From an uncultured Bacilli bacterium (GTDB lineage Bacteria > Bacillota_I > Bacilli_A > RF39 > UBA660): a stretch of DNA of 16,258 nt. The position numbers and the translations under genes are program-made. The stretch covers positions 1 through 16,258 of the forward strand of contig CAJTKV010000041.1 of the NCBI GenBank assembly GCA_910577075.1. Reading direction: 5' to 3'. The notes under the pieces were generated by a model that was given only the letters and a program-made list of their open reading frames with translations, was not told the DNA's origin and did not search any database. Shown here piece after piece: positions 1-8,500 of the stretch (position 1 is the first letter of the stretch; each line of letters starts with the position of its first letter).

Positions 1-9
1 TATTTCAAG

Positions 10-34
10 AAAAAAGAGGTTTTAGAATCCTCTT
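10..34 (-). terminator. Rho-independent terminator of the XRE regulator
   Basis: Read on the minus strand, arms AAGAGG (29-34) and CCTCTT (14-19) enclose a 9-nt loop and run into a T tract (10-15). The stem overlaps the TAA stop codon at 33-35, a compact arrangement also seen at the ends of spoIVA and the DUF6020 gene in this window. Confidence 0.7.
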
Positions 35-1676
35 ATTCGTAAACCCCATCATTTTCATCTTCTTTAATATAACAATGATATTCGTCGCGATAAAGCGTAC
101 AGCGGCAATTCTTATTGTGAGCAGATATCTTGCCGTTAGAATCAATCTGGACATCACACTTTCCCTCATCATCGACGCGATAGCATCTCTTTATTCCATC
201 GGAATCGATATTGCACATATCATTATTACTTTTAGCGTCTTCTATTTCGACAATATAACCATCATCAATCTTGCGCGTATAGATCATTTTTCTATCAGCT
301 AGATTATTAATCATGTTTTTAATATTGTTTGAATTTGCTCGGACAGTTATAGTACTAAAGCCATCATAATAATCATTATAGAAGATATTATTTTTAAGAC
401 CATCTAGCATTTTATTAATAACATTATAGGAAGAATAGTTCTTATAATCAAATTCCACATATTTGGCATTTTTTCGATCAACTAAACTCACACCTACAAA
501 GTCTTTATTATATTCTACATCTACTTTTACATTTTTCATATTTTCATCAATTAAAAATTGAATATCCCTGTCGGTTTCCGAAGCAATTACTAAATCATCT
601 TTAAAATCTAGAGTTTCACTGAATACTGTTCTTCTATCATAATTATCGATAACCTTAATATCTTTTAATTTGATAAGAGACGCTCCTACCCCGACACTCG
701 AGATAACTAAGGATATGATAAACATGATTGCCAATCTCTTAGTGGCTGGTCTTTTCTTCGCTAGATAATCATATATAAGTTCATACACTTCATAGCATAC
801 AATGATAAGTCCAAGTAGACCAAATACAACACCGATAAAGATAGAATTAATACTTATTAGATAAATACCAATTACTAAAGAGATAATTAGAATGACGCTT
901 GTTGGAACAAAAATCATCAATAACATCAATAGTATAAAGAACTCTATTGCTCGTTTAATGGCTTTAATAAATTTTTCTAAAAATTTTAAACTTGAGCCTT
1001 TAGGATCGCGCATGATAATGACAGGTTCTTTTTTGACTTTATATTCACTTTCCCTTTTATTATCAATATCCACATTATTTTTATTATTTATCTCTAATTT
1101 TAGATCCTTAACTTGTGCCTCTTCATAAACAGCCTTGCGATAATAATCTAGATATCTAATTTTAAATATCTGCAAAAAGGATATAACAGTTACGGCTGCA
1201 ATGAACAAAGTTGCAACAATAAATAACAGTGCAAAAATAACTTGAACTAAACCCATTCCAAAATCTAGACTATTGAGAATTCCAAATAGAATAGAAATTA
1301 TAATTATTCCTCCACCAAATAGAACTAGACAAATAATTAATAACTCAAATAAGGTTTTTATTAAGGTTGTAAATTTCATAGAGAAAAACATGTTAACTGT
1401 ATCTACAATAAAATTAAGTAACCCATCGGCATACTGACCAACTTGTTTATTTTTAGCAGTTGCTATTTCCTTTCCTTTAACCTCATTATTAACGAGATCA
1501 TCCATACTACAATTAAATATTTTAGCCATAGCAATTAATTTATCCATTTCCGGATAAGTTGCACCGCTTTCCCACTTTGATACAGATTGTCTTGATACGT
1601 TTAACATATCAGCTAACTGTTCTTGATTGAGATTCGATGCTTTTCTTAAACTTTGAAGCTTTTCACCAAACTCCAT
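33..1676 (-). CDS. Membrane-bound XRE-family transcriptional regulator with external Cys-rich domain
   Basis: 547 residues from the chosen ATG. Residues 3-60 are a typical HTH_3/XRE DNA-binding domain (LRKASNLNQEQLADMLNVS, then RQSVSKWESG). About five hydrophobic segments follow (near 107-133, 142-172, 244-273, 277-303 and 315-336). After the last comes an extracytoplasmic region of about 200 residues rich in beta strands. Its last 70 residues hold six cysteines, which could form disulfides. The odd number of segments would put the N-terminal DNA-binding domain inside and the Cys-rich end outside. Start: an ATG five codons upstream (1691) is open, but AAGGTGAT at 1680-1687 is ideally spaced for the ATG at 1676. 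The gene has its own promoter, repeats and terminator and follows the matrix operon. Seen: HTH, membrane segments, cysteines. Inferred: one-component membrane sensor. Ligand and targets are unknown. Confidence 0.88.
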   Translation of the reverse strand: MEFGEKLQSLRKASNLNQEQLADMLNVSRQSVSKWESGATYPEMDKLIAMAKIFNCSMDDLVNNEVKGKEIATAKNKQVGQYADGLLNFIVDTVNMFFSMKFTTLIKTLFELLIICLVLFGGGIIIISILFGILNSLDFGMGLVQVIFALLFIVATLFIAAVTVISFLQIFKIRYLDYYRKAVYEEAQVKDLKLEINNKNNVDIDNKRESEYKVKKEPVIIMRDPKGSSLKFLEKFIKAIKRAIEFFILLMLLMIFVPTSVILIISLVIGIYLISINSIFIGVVFGLLGLIIVCYEVYELIYDYLAKKRPATKRLAIMFIISLVISSVGVGASLIKLKDIKVIDNYDRRTVFSETLDFKDDLVIASETDRDIQFLIDENMKNVKVDVEYNKDFVGVSLVDRKNAKYVEFDYKNYSSYNVINKMLDGLKNNIFYNDYYDGFSTITVRANSNNIKNMINNLADRKMIYTRKIDDGYIVEIEDAKSNNDMCNIDSDGIKRCYRVDDEGKCDVQIDSNGKISAHNKNCRCTLYRDEYHCYIKEDENDGVYE

Positions 1677-1679
1677 AAT

Positions 1680-1689
1680 ATCACCTTCC
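1680..1689 (-). promoter_or_regulatory. Shine-Dalgarno fixing the start of the XRE regulator
   Basis: GGAAGGTGAT lies just upstream of the ATG at 1674-1676, with about 5 nt between AGGTG and the start. It lies downstream of the alternative ATG at 1691, so the shorter product is favoured. Confidence 0.7.
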
Positions 1690-1712
1690 ATAAAAATTAT
1701 ATAAATATTTTA

Positions 1713-1759
1713 GGTTGCATTCTACCAACTTTAGGTTGTTTTTTGTTAACTATCGGTTG
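1713..1759. repeat. Three 21-bp-phased GGTTG repeats, candidate operator
   Basis: On the plus strand GGTTG occurs at 1713-1717, 1734-1738 and 1755-1759, with starts exactly 21 bp apart (two helical turns). Copies 2 and 3 are preceded by AACT (AACTTTAGGTTG and AACTATCGGTTG), giving a loose AAC-N5-GTT dyad; copy 1 is a half match. The array lies in the leader of the XRE regulator, between its extended -10 box and its start codon. Autoregulation by the HTH protein is the simplest inference. Confidence 0.55.
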
Positions 1760-1769
1760 CATCATTCTT

Positions 1770-1778
1770 ATTATAACA
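1770..1778 (-). promoter_or_regulatory. Extended -10 promoter of the XRE regulator
   Basis: The minus strand reads TGTTATAAT, a perfect TGnTATAAT extended -10 box, with no good -35 at 17 bp. It directly follows the T tract of the preceding terminator. The predicted start of transcription is near 1763, which puts the GGTTG repeats in the leader. Confidence 0.55.
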
Positions 1779-1805
1779 AAAAAAGTAGTAATTACTACTA
1801 CTTTT
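1778..1805 (-). terminator. Rho-independent terminator of the matrix operon
   Basis: On the minus strand, AAAAGTAGTA (1796-1805) pairs over 10 bp with TACTACTTTT (1781-1790) around a 5-nt loop and is followed by more T residues. It lies 13 bp after the stop of the last operon gene. Confidence 0.8.
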
Positions 1806-1818
1806 ATATTATTTGATT

Positions 1819-3942
1819 TTATGCTTCATTAACATAATCTTTAACAGTTTCAATTAGTTCATCAACTTCAGCTATAGCTTCTTCTTCAGCACTAACTTGT
1901 TCTGCGTCACCAACGAAGTCTTTCATATCTTCAATTAATTTTTCAACTTCTTCGATATCTCTTACAAATTCTTTTTCAATATCAGTATCAGCTTTCTTAC
2001 TATTGTCATCAACTTCTTCAGTTTTATCTTCTTCTTGTTCTTCAGATTCTTGTTTTTCAGGAGTTTCTGTCTCTGTTTCATTTTCACCTGGAACAGAATC
2101 TGTAATAGTATCACTTGGTTCGGTAGTTACTAGATCATCAAATATTGGAATATCCTCATTTGGTGTATCTCCAGCTACTACATCTTCTGGATCATCAGTA
2201 ATTGATATATCTGGTGAACCATTAGTTGCATCATCTACGCTGATTCCATTTGTAGAAGGTAATGTCCCGAAATTATAATGATCTAAGCTGTTTACTAAAT
2301 ATGCTTTTATTACCATTGATTGTGAACGAGAATCTATATATAAACCTTCTCCATTTACATAATTATTTATTAAATCTCCGATTGAAACGTTTGCATAATT
2401 TGATCCATACTTAGTATCAATAATTGATGTTAGCGTTTGATATTCATTTACTATTTGATTAGTTAAACTACTATCATATCCCATAGAAATTGATACGGTT
2501 GTTGCCGTTGAAAAATCTATTTCTGCATTTTCATCGAAAACACTTGCTGTGGCATTTATAACATTATCTCCGTTTGAAGTAACATTTATAATAGTTGTCT
2601 TTCCATCTAAATTATAAATTAAATAATCATTATATGCAGTATTTTTTCTATATCTTGCTATGGTTGATACATCATAATCATAAGAACTAAAGAAATTATA
2701 TATCTTATCATTTATAAGTTCTGGATAGTTAATTAAAAGTCCATTTGCCAAAGCTTTTTTAATCTCTGTAGTACTTGTAGTAACATTTGTATCGACGGTA
2801 ACTGTTTTATCTACAGAAGGATAAACATAATCCATTAATTTTTCTTGTAGTTCTAATCTTCCTTCTTTATAGTATTTAATACCAGGTATACCATTAACAT
2901 TAGTTCCCTTTATTACTTGAGCAATTCCCCCATAATTATTAATATAAGTTAATAAATCTGTGTATTCTTTTGTACCATTTTTATAATAATATTTATCAAT
3001 ATAATATTCAAATATATTTTGAAGTTCAGCATCAGTCTTGGTTATGTCAGAAAAATAGAATGTTCTTTCTTTAACAGATGAATCATAATAATAATCTGTC
3101 AAAGCATATGCTATAAAACTTTCATCTAATGTGTAAATATACTCGTTTCCAACATGGCTAAATGATATTCCCTTAATTAAAGTATTATCAAATTGTTTTA
3201 TATCTGTTGTATAGGCTTTTTTCAAATATTGTTTTAATATAGCGTTAGTAACCGTGCTATTTGCCCAAGGGTAACCAGAATTAGCATCGGCATATTTAAT
3301 TCTATTATTTGTTAGCCACTCTTCTACTTTTCTATTTATTGTAGTTTCATCATCTGTTTCTAAAATTATCAATTGATGATAATCTCCGATAACAGGTTGA
3401 GGTAGACTCTCACTTTTCTTAAATAAGGCATCTTTTTTAGTATAGATAAATTCTTTTACATCTGTGCTCATTTGTTCATAAATAGATAAATTAGGATTCA
3501 TAAAATCACTTGTGCTTGATACTTCGACACTGCTAACTGGACAAACATAAGCAACACTGATATTTTTAGCTAATTTATCACTGTAAGTAAATGTGTAAGT
3601 GTTAGATGAAGATGTGATATTTGAACCATTTACCTTCTTTATCTCACAACCTTTATCTACAACTATTCTATATTTATCAGTTGTATCTTCTTCAGTCATA
3701 ATCATATTTCTAGGTACTGAATATTCTAGGTAAAGTTTATCTACTTCGCTTAAATCTTTTCTAGAGCTAAGATTTCCTAATCCATCAGTAGTTAGTTTTG
3801 ATAACCCCATATTATAAGTTAAGCCTTTTTCGACATCTTTATAATATTTAGCTCCTGATTTAGAATAATCTGCAATACCTATTGTTCCTAATGCTAAAAC
3901 TGTAAATATAACTACACCTGTAGCTTTATTTATCTTTCTCAT
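1819..3942 (-). CDS. Secreted 707-residue protein with acidic C-terminal tail, last gene of the TasA/SipW-type operon
   Basis: Not a family I recognise. The N terminus is a signal or anchor segment (MRKINKATGVVIFTVLALG, about residues 1-24), followed by SKSGAKYYKD, which loosely recalls the region after TasA-type signals. Residues 25-560 look like mixed alpha/beta secreted sequence rich in Tyr, Asn, Ser and Thr, with only two cysteines (C99 and C134) that could pair. Residues 570-707 are low-complexity and strongly acidic (PEKQESEEQEEDKTEEVDD), ending in a helical stretch with regular Leu/Val spacing. Start: GGGGG at 3951-3955 is 8 nt from the ATG at 3942, so the upstream GTG (3951) inside the Shine-Dalgarno is rejected. 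It lies 24 bp after the small TasA-like gene and before the operon terminator. A role as extracellular partner, cap or adhesin of the fibre is inference only. Confidence 0.8.
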   Translation of the reverse strand: MRKINKATGVVIFTVLALGTIGIADYSKSGAKYYKDVEKGLTYNMGLSKLTTDGLGNLSSRKDLSEVDKLYLEYSVPRNMIMTEEDTTDKYRIVVDKGCEIKKVNGSNITSSSNTYTFTYSDKLAKNISVAYVCPVSSVEVSSTSDFMNPNLSIYEQMSTDVKEFIYTKKDALFKKSESLPQPVIGDYHQLIILETDDETTINRKVEEWLTNNRIKYADANSGYPWANSTVTNAILKQYLKKAYTTDIKQFDNTLIKGISFSHVGNEYIYTLDESFIAYALTDYYYDSSVKERTFYFSDITKTDAELQNIFEYYIDKYYYKNGTKEYTDLLTYINNYGGIAQVIKGTNVNGIPGIKYYKEGRLELQEKLMDYVYPSVDKTVTVDTNVTTSTTEIKKALANGLLINYPELINDKIYNFFSSYDYDVSTIARYRKNTAYNDYLIYNLDGKTTIINVTSNGDNVINATASVFDENAEIDFSTATTVSISMGYDSSLTNQIVNEYQTLTSIIDTKYGSNYANVSIGDLINNYVNGEGLYIDSRSQSMVIKAYLVNSLDHYNFGTLPSTNGISVDDATNGSPDISITDDPEDVVAGDTPNEDIPIFDDLVTTEPSDTITDSVPGENETETETPEKQESEEQEEDKTEEVDDNSKKADTDIEKEFVRDIEEVEKLIEDMKDFVGDAEQVSAEEEAIAEVDELIETVKDYVNEA

Positions 3943-3950
3943 AAAATACA

Positions 3951-3956
3951 CCCCCT
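3951..3956 (-). promoter_or_regulatory. AGGGGG-type Shine-Dalgarno that decides the start of the 707-residue protein
   Basis: The minus strand reads AGGGGG, 8 nt from the ATG at 3942. The same G-run type precedes TasA-like protein 1 (9377-9382) and the 1025-residue protein (8665-8670), so three operon genes share it. Other operon genes use AAGG or AGAAAG forms. Confidence 0.6.
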
Positions 3957-3966
3957 GTATTTAATA

Positions 3967-4584
3967 TTAATTTATTTGTGTAGCAGTATATCCTACTTGA
4001 ATGACTTCTGTAGAATTAACTGAACTGTAATATTCTCCTGTATCATTGGTATTATTATACAAAACAGATACTTTATAGACTATTGATGAAGCCTGTGTTG
4101 TATCGTTGGCATTTACTTTTTCGTTAACTACCAAACTCTTAGTATCTGGATTATATGAAACATCTTTATTGGAATTATTATTACCTGTATTAAATATTTC
4201 ATTTTCACTATCTCCATCTACTTTTGATAAACTAACAATGCTATATCTATTATCTACTAAATTTATTCTCGTAAGTAACTCAGTAGTGACTTCTAGTTCA
4301 CTTACATCTAATTCAACTAAGAAATTTATAAGTTGTGTTGGTCTTTTTTCACCTAAATCACAAGCTATTATTTCGTCATTCATAGAACACCCTTCATTCA
4401 ATGAATTAATCTTAACATTGAATTTTGCTGATCTAATGGCATCGCCACTTCCTTGGAAGTTAGAGATATACTTTGAATAAGTGATTACACTGGTTAATAA
4501 TCCCATAACCGCTATATACATAAATAACCACTTTTTTAAATTTTCTTTAAATAATTTGCTATGTATTAACCATTGCATATTCAT
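3967..4584 (-). CDS. Small TasA/camelysin-like secreted protein (TasA-like 2)
   Basis: 205 residues. A basic N terminus leads into a membrane segment (WLFMYIAVMGLLTSVITYSK, about 19-38). The junction TYSKYISNFQGSGDAIRSAKF closely parallels TYAKYTDTFEGSTDTARVAKW of TasA-like protein 1 in this operon (TYxKY, FxGSxD, R-AK), the hallmark of SipW-dependent signal peptides. The mature part is predicted beta-rich with two cysteines (C66, C75). It is more diverged than TasA-like 1 and lacks its WRW motif. Start: ATG at 4584 with AGAAAG 6 nt upstream; a GTG at 4587 is also open. The gene begins three bases after the stop of the second signal peptidase, suggesting translational coupling and that this peptidase processes it. 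Family knowledge: TasA is the B. subtilis biofilm fibre subunit. A minor subunit or adaptor role is inference. Confidence 0.72.
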   Translation of the reverse strand: MNMQWLIHSKLFKENLKKWLFMYIAVMGLLTSVITYSKYISNFQGSGDAIRSAKFNVKINSLNEGCSMNDEIIACDLGEKRPTQLINFLVELDVSELEVTTELLTRINLVDNRYSIVSLSKVDGDSENEIFNTGNNNSNKDVSYNPDTKSLVVNEKVNANDTTQASSIVYKVSVLYNNTNDTGEYYSSVNSTEVIQVGYTATQIN

Positions 4585-4587
4585 CAC

Positions 4588-5544
4588 TTACTTTCTAGTT
4601 TGATTCTTACTTTTGTTATGTCCTTTATTATTTTTTCTATGTTGATTTTGTCTATTTGAATTATTTTTATTATTTCTCTGTTGCTTGTTATTATTGGTTT
4701 TATTTTTATAATTTTGATTGTTGTTTTGATTGCGATAATATTTCTTCTTTTTCTTCTTATTATTGGTTTTATTCTTGTTTTCTTGTCTAATCTCTTTTCT
4801 TAGTTCATCTTTAAGTTCTTGTATCAATTCTTCTTTTAATTGTTCTCTTAAGATTAATGATTCTTTTTCTTGCGTTTCAAGTTCTTCAACACTAACTTCA
4901 ATGATTTCACCAATAACTTCAGCTTCTTGAATTATTATCTCTTTTGGTTCTTCTTTTACTTCTTGTTTTTTATCTTTATCTTTCTTAGGCTTTTCTTTTG
5001 ACAATTTCTTGTACTCTAGATAAGCTTTTTCTTCATCTGTTAAATCTTTAGGAATTAAATTTTCATCAGTACTCATTAATAAACATGAGACAATTCCAAT
5101 TACCAATATTAGTAACATAACAAAGGGATTTTTTAAGGAAGCCATTAGCTTACCTGCTCCACTTATTTTAGTTACGTATTTACCAACGATATTTTTTGTA
5201 TCCATTTCTTCATCTGCACTGTCGTTGGCATCTCCCTTGGTAGTCATTTTGGTGTCATTTATATTTACTAATCTATGGGTTACAAATGAGCCATTCACAT
5301 CATAGAATGTTATGATATCTCCCGCTTTGTAATCTGTTTTCTTAGTATTGATTACGATTATATCTCCTATTTTTATAGTCGGTTCCATAGAACCAGATAC
5401 TACTTCTAAAATGGCATAACCATTTATTGAAGCAATATCTTTTTTTAAAACATTAATACTTACGAAATTATAAATATTAAATGTTACTAATAAAATTAAG
5501 ATTAACCAAATTATCTTTATGAAAATATTCTTTACTAATTTCAT
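4588..5544 (-). CDS. SipW-type signal peptidase I (S26B) with long charged, Asn-rich tail
   Basis: 318 residues. Membrane segment 1 is about 9-30. The catalytic Ser is S52 in VVSGSMEPTI. H90 in FVTHRL marks the Ser-His S26B class (archaeal, ER and SipW type), where ordinary bacterial enzymes have Lys. A conserved Asp lies in KGDAND (D105). Membrane segment 2 is about 138-157. Known members end near there; this one runs on for 160 residues. First comes an EKAYLEYKK motif shared with the other peptidase here, then a Glu/Lys coiled-coil-like stretch (about 180-258), then a Lys/Asn/Gln tail (about 259-318), probably on the cytoplasmic side if topology is as in SipW. Start: AAAGGGAAGG at 5551-5560, about 6 nt upstream. 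Genes on both sides encode TasA-fold proteins, the expected clients. Confidence 0.88.
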   Translation of the reverse strand: MKLVKNIFIKIIWLILILLVTFNIYNFVSINVLKKDIASINGYAILEVVSGSMEPTIKIGDIIVINTKKTDYKAGDIITFYDVNGSFVTHRLVNINDTKMTTKGDANDSADEEMDTKNIVGKYVTKISGAGKLMASLKNPFVMLLILVIGIVSCLLMSTDENLIPKDLTDEEKAYLEYKKLSKEKPKKDKDKKQEVKEEPKEIIIQEAEVIGEIIEVSVEELETQEKESLILREQLKEELIQELKDELRKEIRQENKNKTNNKKKKKKYYRNQNNNQNYKNKTNNNKQQRNNKNNSNRQNQHRKNNKGHNKSKNQTRK

Positions 5545-5579
5545 AAGTATCCTTCCCTTTTTATTCTTTTTATTCTTTT

Positions 5580-8500
5580 CTATTCTTTATTTACAATACA
5601 TGCTTCATTTTTCTTTTCAAATTCAATTGATATTGTAAGTTCATATGTATCGTTGTCTTGGGTTACACTGTTACCTATCTTGGAATCAAGATCATCTTTA
5701 TCTACCCATTCCCACAATAGGGTTATCTCTGCCATTTTACCCTTTGGTATTTCGACATTAGTCTTAACAGGATATAATGTATGATATCTATTTAGACCTA
5801 TTTGCGTATAATCCTCTGATTTAAGTAAATCATTTAGAATTAAATATCCATCATTTGCTCTACCTAAGTAGAAATTATCTTTAGGAGCATCGACAACTGT
5901 CTGTTTTAAGATGTATCCCATATTTAAGCATTTATTTTCCCCAACACATATTGTATCTTCTTCTAAGTTAATGGCGGTTATTGTCATTGGATAATTTGTA
6001 TCATTTTCAAATGTGAATACATGTGAACCCTTAGATCCAGGGACTAATAATTTATCACCAAATACATCGGTATCTGCTAAGTAATAAACTTTTTTATTAA
6101 TAGGGATATCGACAATCTCCGAAGTTTTCTTATAAATGGCATATAATGTCATATCTTCACTTATATCTAAGATAACTTCATCTGGCTTATATTCTGGTGT
6201 AACGGCACTCGCATCTTTACTCCACCCCAATAGAGTAAAGTATTTACAGGTATCCACAGAATCTTCCATATAAGCTGGATATTTACTTAAATCTAATTTT
6301 TCACCACTTGGGATCGTTATCCTTTGGTTTTCACTACTATTGCCATTTTCTAATCTGAAGAATCCCTTATTAGGACTAATGGTAATGATATGTTCACTTA
6401 TGACATTAATGGCAATATCTAATTCTTCTTGTTTCTCGCCGTATATTTCACCATTTATCTTAACATTTGTGCTTCCGACTTTTTTAGCTATTACTCTAAT
6501 AACATATGAAGTTCCTGTCGTATCATTTTCATATTCACTAAATTCAATAGATGCAACACTTGGATCTTCTATAGTTACTACTATTTGTCCTTCATCATTC
6601 AATGATTTTTTATTTTTAATAACTATTTTTCCATCAGATTCATCTACTTCATAATCTTTTAAGATATTTGTATAAAGGATAATTTCTTCAGAACCTTTAT
6701 TATCTTTAAAGCTTATGTCATATTCGTCTTTACAATCGCCATATTCACATAATCTCATGTAATATTTTTCTTTAGTGAATTTTACGTTTATACTTGTCTT
6801 CTTACCATTGTAAGCTAAGGTAATGGTAATATTTTTATCAATATCTTCAAATGTTGGAATAAGTTCAATTATATCTTTAGATAGTTTAACTTCTCCTTTG
6901 AATATGCCCTTATCAACAGTGATTTGTGATAGTTCATAGTCATCAGTCTTTTCATTATCTTCAAGTACTTCATACCCAATATTGAATGGATGATTTTCTA
7001 TTTTAAATTCACTAGGTGTCTCTTTATTAAATTCAATAGTTCTCACGGGTTTATTGATTGTAACTGTATAATTCTTTGTTGTCTTACCATCCTCAGCAAT
7101 AACTTCAACAGTAATTTCATTAGCTCCTTCGCTTAATGTAATATTGGAAGATGTTGTTTCTTTGCCATTGATATATACTGTTGCTTTCTTATCACTTGGA
7201 TCAACATTGATATTTATGCTATCAGTATTATATTTAGCTTCTACATTATAGCTTGTTGTATCTTTATCAAACTTTTTGTCTAGATCAAATCCATGTATCT
7301 TTATACTATCTAAGTTAGCATCATTATTCTTATCTCTAATGATATTAACTGTATAAGTTTCTTCATCGCCATTTTCGGCTTTGACAATTACTTCTACTAA
7401 ATTATTATCTGATATCTTAATATCTTTAAATTCCTTATAATTATGATTATCATATCTATAAGTAACTGTTGCTTTCTTATCTTGAGTTTCAGCATTTATA
7501 CTTATGCTTGTCTTATCATGCGCAACATTAACAGTATATTCTTTAGTATTTGAGTTAAATCCATCAACTAACTTACCATCAACTAAAATTTTATTTAATA
7601 AATTGTTATTTGATAAAACTGGTTTTGTTGTTGGCTTCGTTGTTGGTTTTGTTGTTGGTTTCGTTGTTGGTTTCGTTGGTCTAACTGATATTGTCGTTTT
7701 CTTTGTTGTCTTTGAAGTAGTCTTCTTAGTAGTTTTACTAGTTGTCTTTTTAGTACTTACAGTAGTTGGTTTCTTCGTCGTTGTTTTGGTCTTCTTAGTT
7801 GTCGTTTTCTTTGTTGTAGTTTTCTTTGTTGAAACAACTATCTTACTAGTTGTAATTGTACTATTTTTACTAGTTGTCTTTTTGGTTTTATCTGTTTTCT
7901 TAGTTGTAACAGTTGTTGGCTTTTTACCATCTGTAATTGTTAATTTGTAAGTTGCTGTATAAGTTTTCTTTCCAACTTTTATTTCTAATGTAACTGTTAC
8001 ATTTCCGGCTTTTTTACCCTTAATTGTCAAGATGCCATTACCTGCAGTAGCTGTTGCAACATCTTCATCACTAACAGTAACTTTAACGTCATCTTTTAAC
8101 CCTGATAGATAATAAGGAATTCTCTTAGTCTTACTCTTCTTTAGATTTAAACTTCCAGATTTAGAAGCAAGACTTATACCTTTACTTCCTCTTTTAATAT
8201 TTATTTTAGTTTCACTTCTATATATCCAATCATTTTGTTCAGATTCTAATACAACTGTAACTTTACCTTCTTTTTTAGGAGTAACTTCTACATAGCCATT
8301 TTTAACAACACATGTAGCAATTTCTGCATCACTAGTTGTACAAGTTAAATTATCGGCAACAATCTTTTTAATTGTATATCCGACCTTAAAAGTATCTTCA
8401 TCTAAACTAATGGTACTTTCAAAAACATCAAATACAACATTAGTATTTAGACTTACTCGTTTATCTCCCGTATCTGGATCAATTACATGATTAGAAGAAC

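Noticed and set aside
75..302. Plus-strand open frame of 75 codons opposite the XRE regulator
   Set aside because: It is antisense to the external domain of the regulator, with no ribosome binding site or recognisable domain.
7621..7680. Short tandem repeats that could suggest a CRISPR array
   Set aside because: The 12-bp units are contiguous with no spacers and keep a reading frame; no cas genes are present.
7504..7950. Plus-strand open frame of 148 codons, rich in Val and Phe
   Set aside because: It is the antisense of the Thr/Lys stalk; the composition is a by-product of TTG/GTT repeats and there is no matching Shine-Dalgarno or domain.
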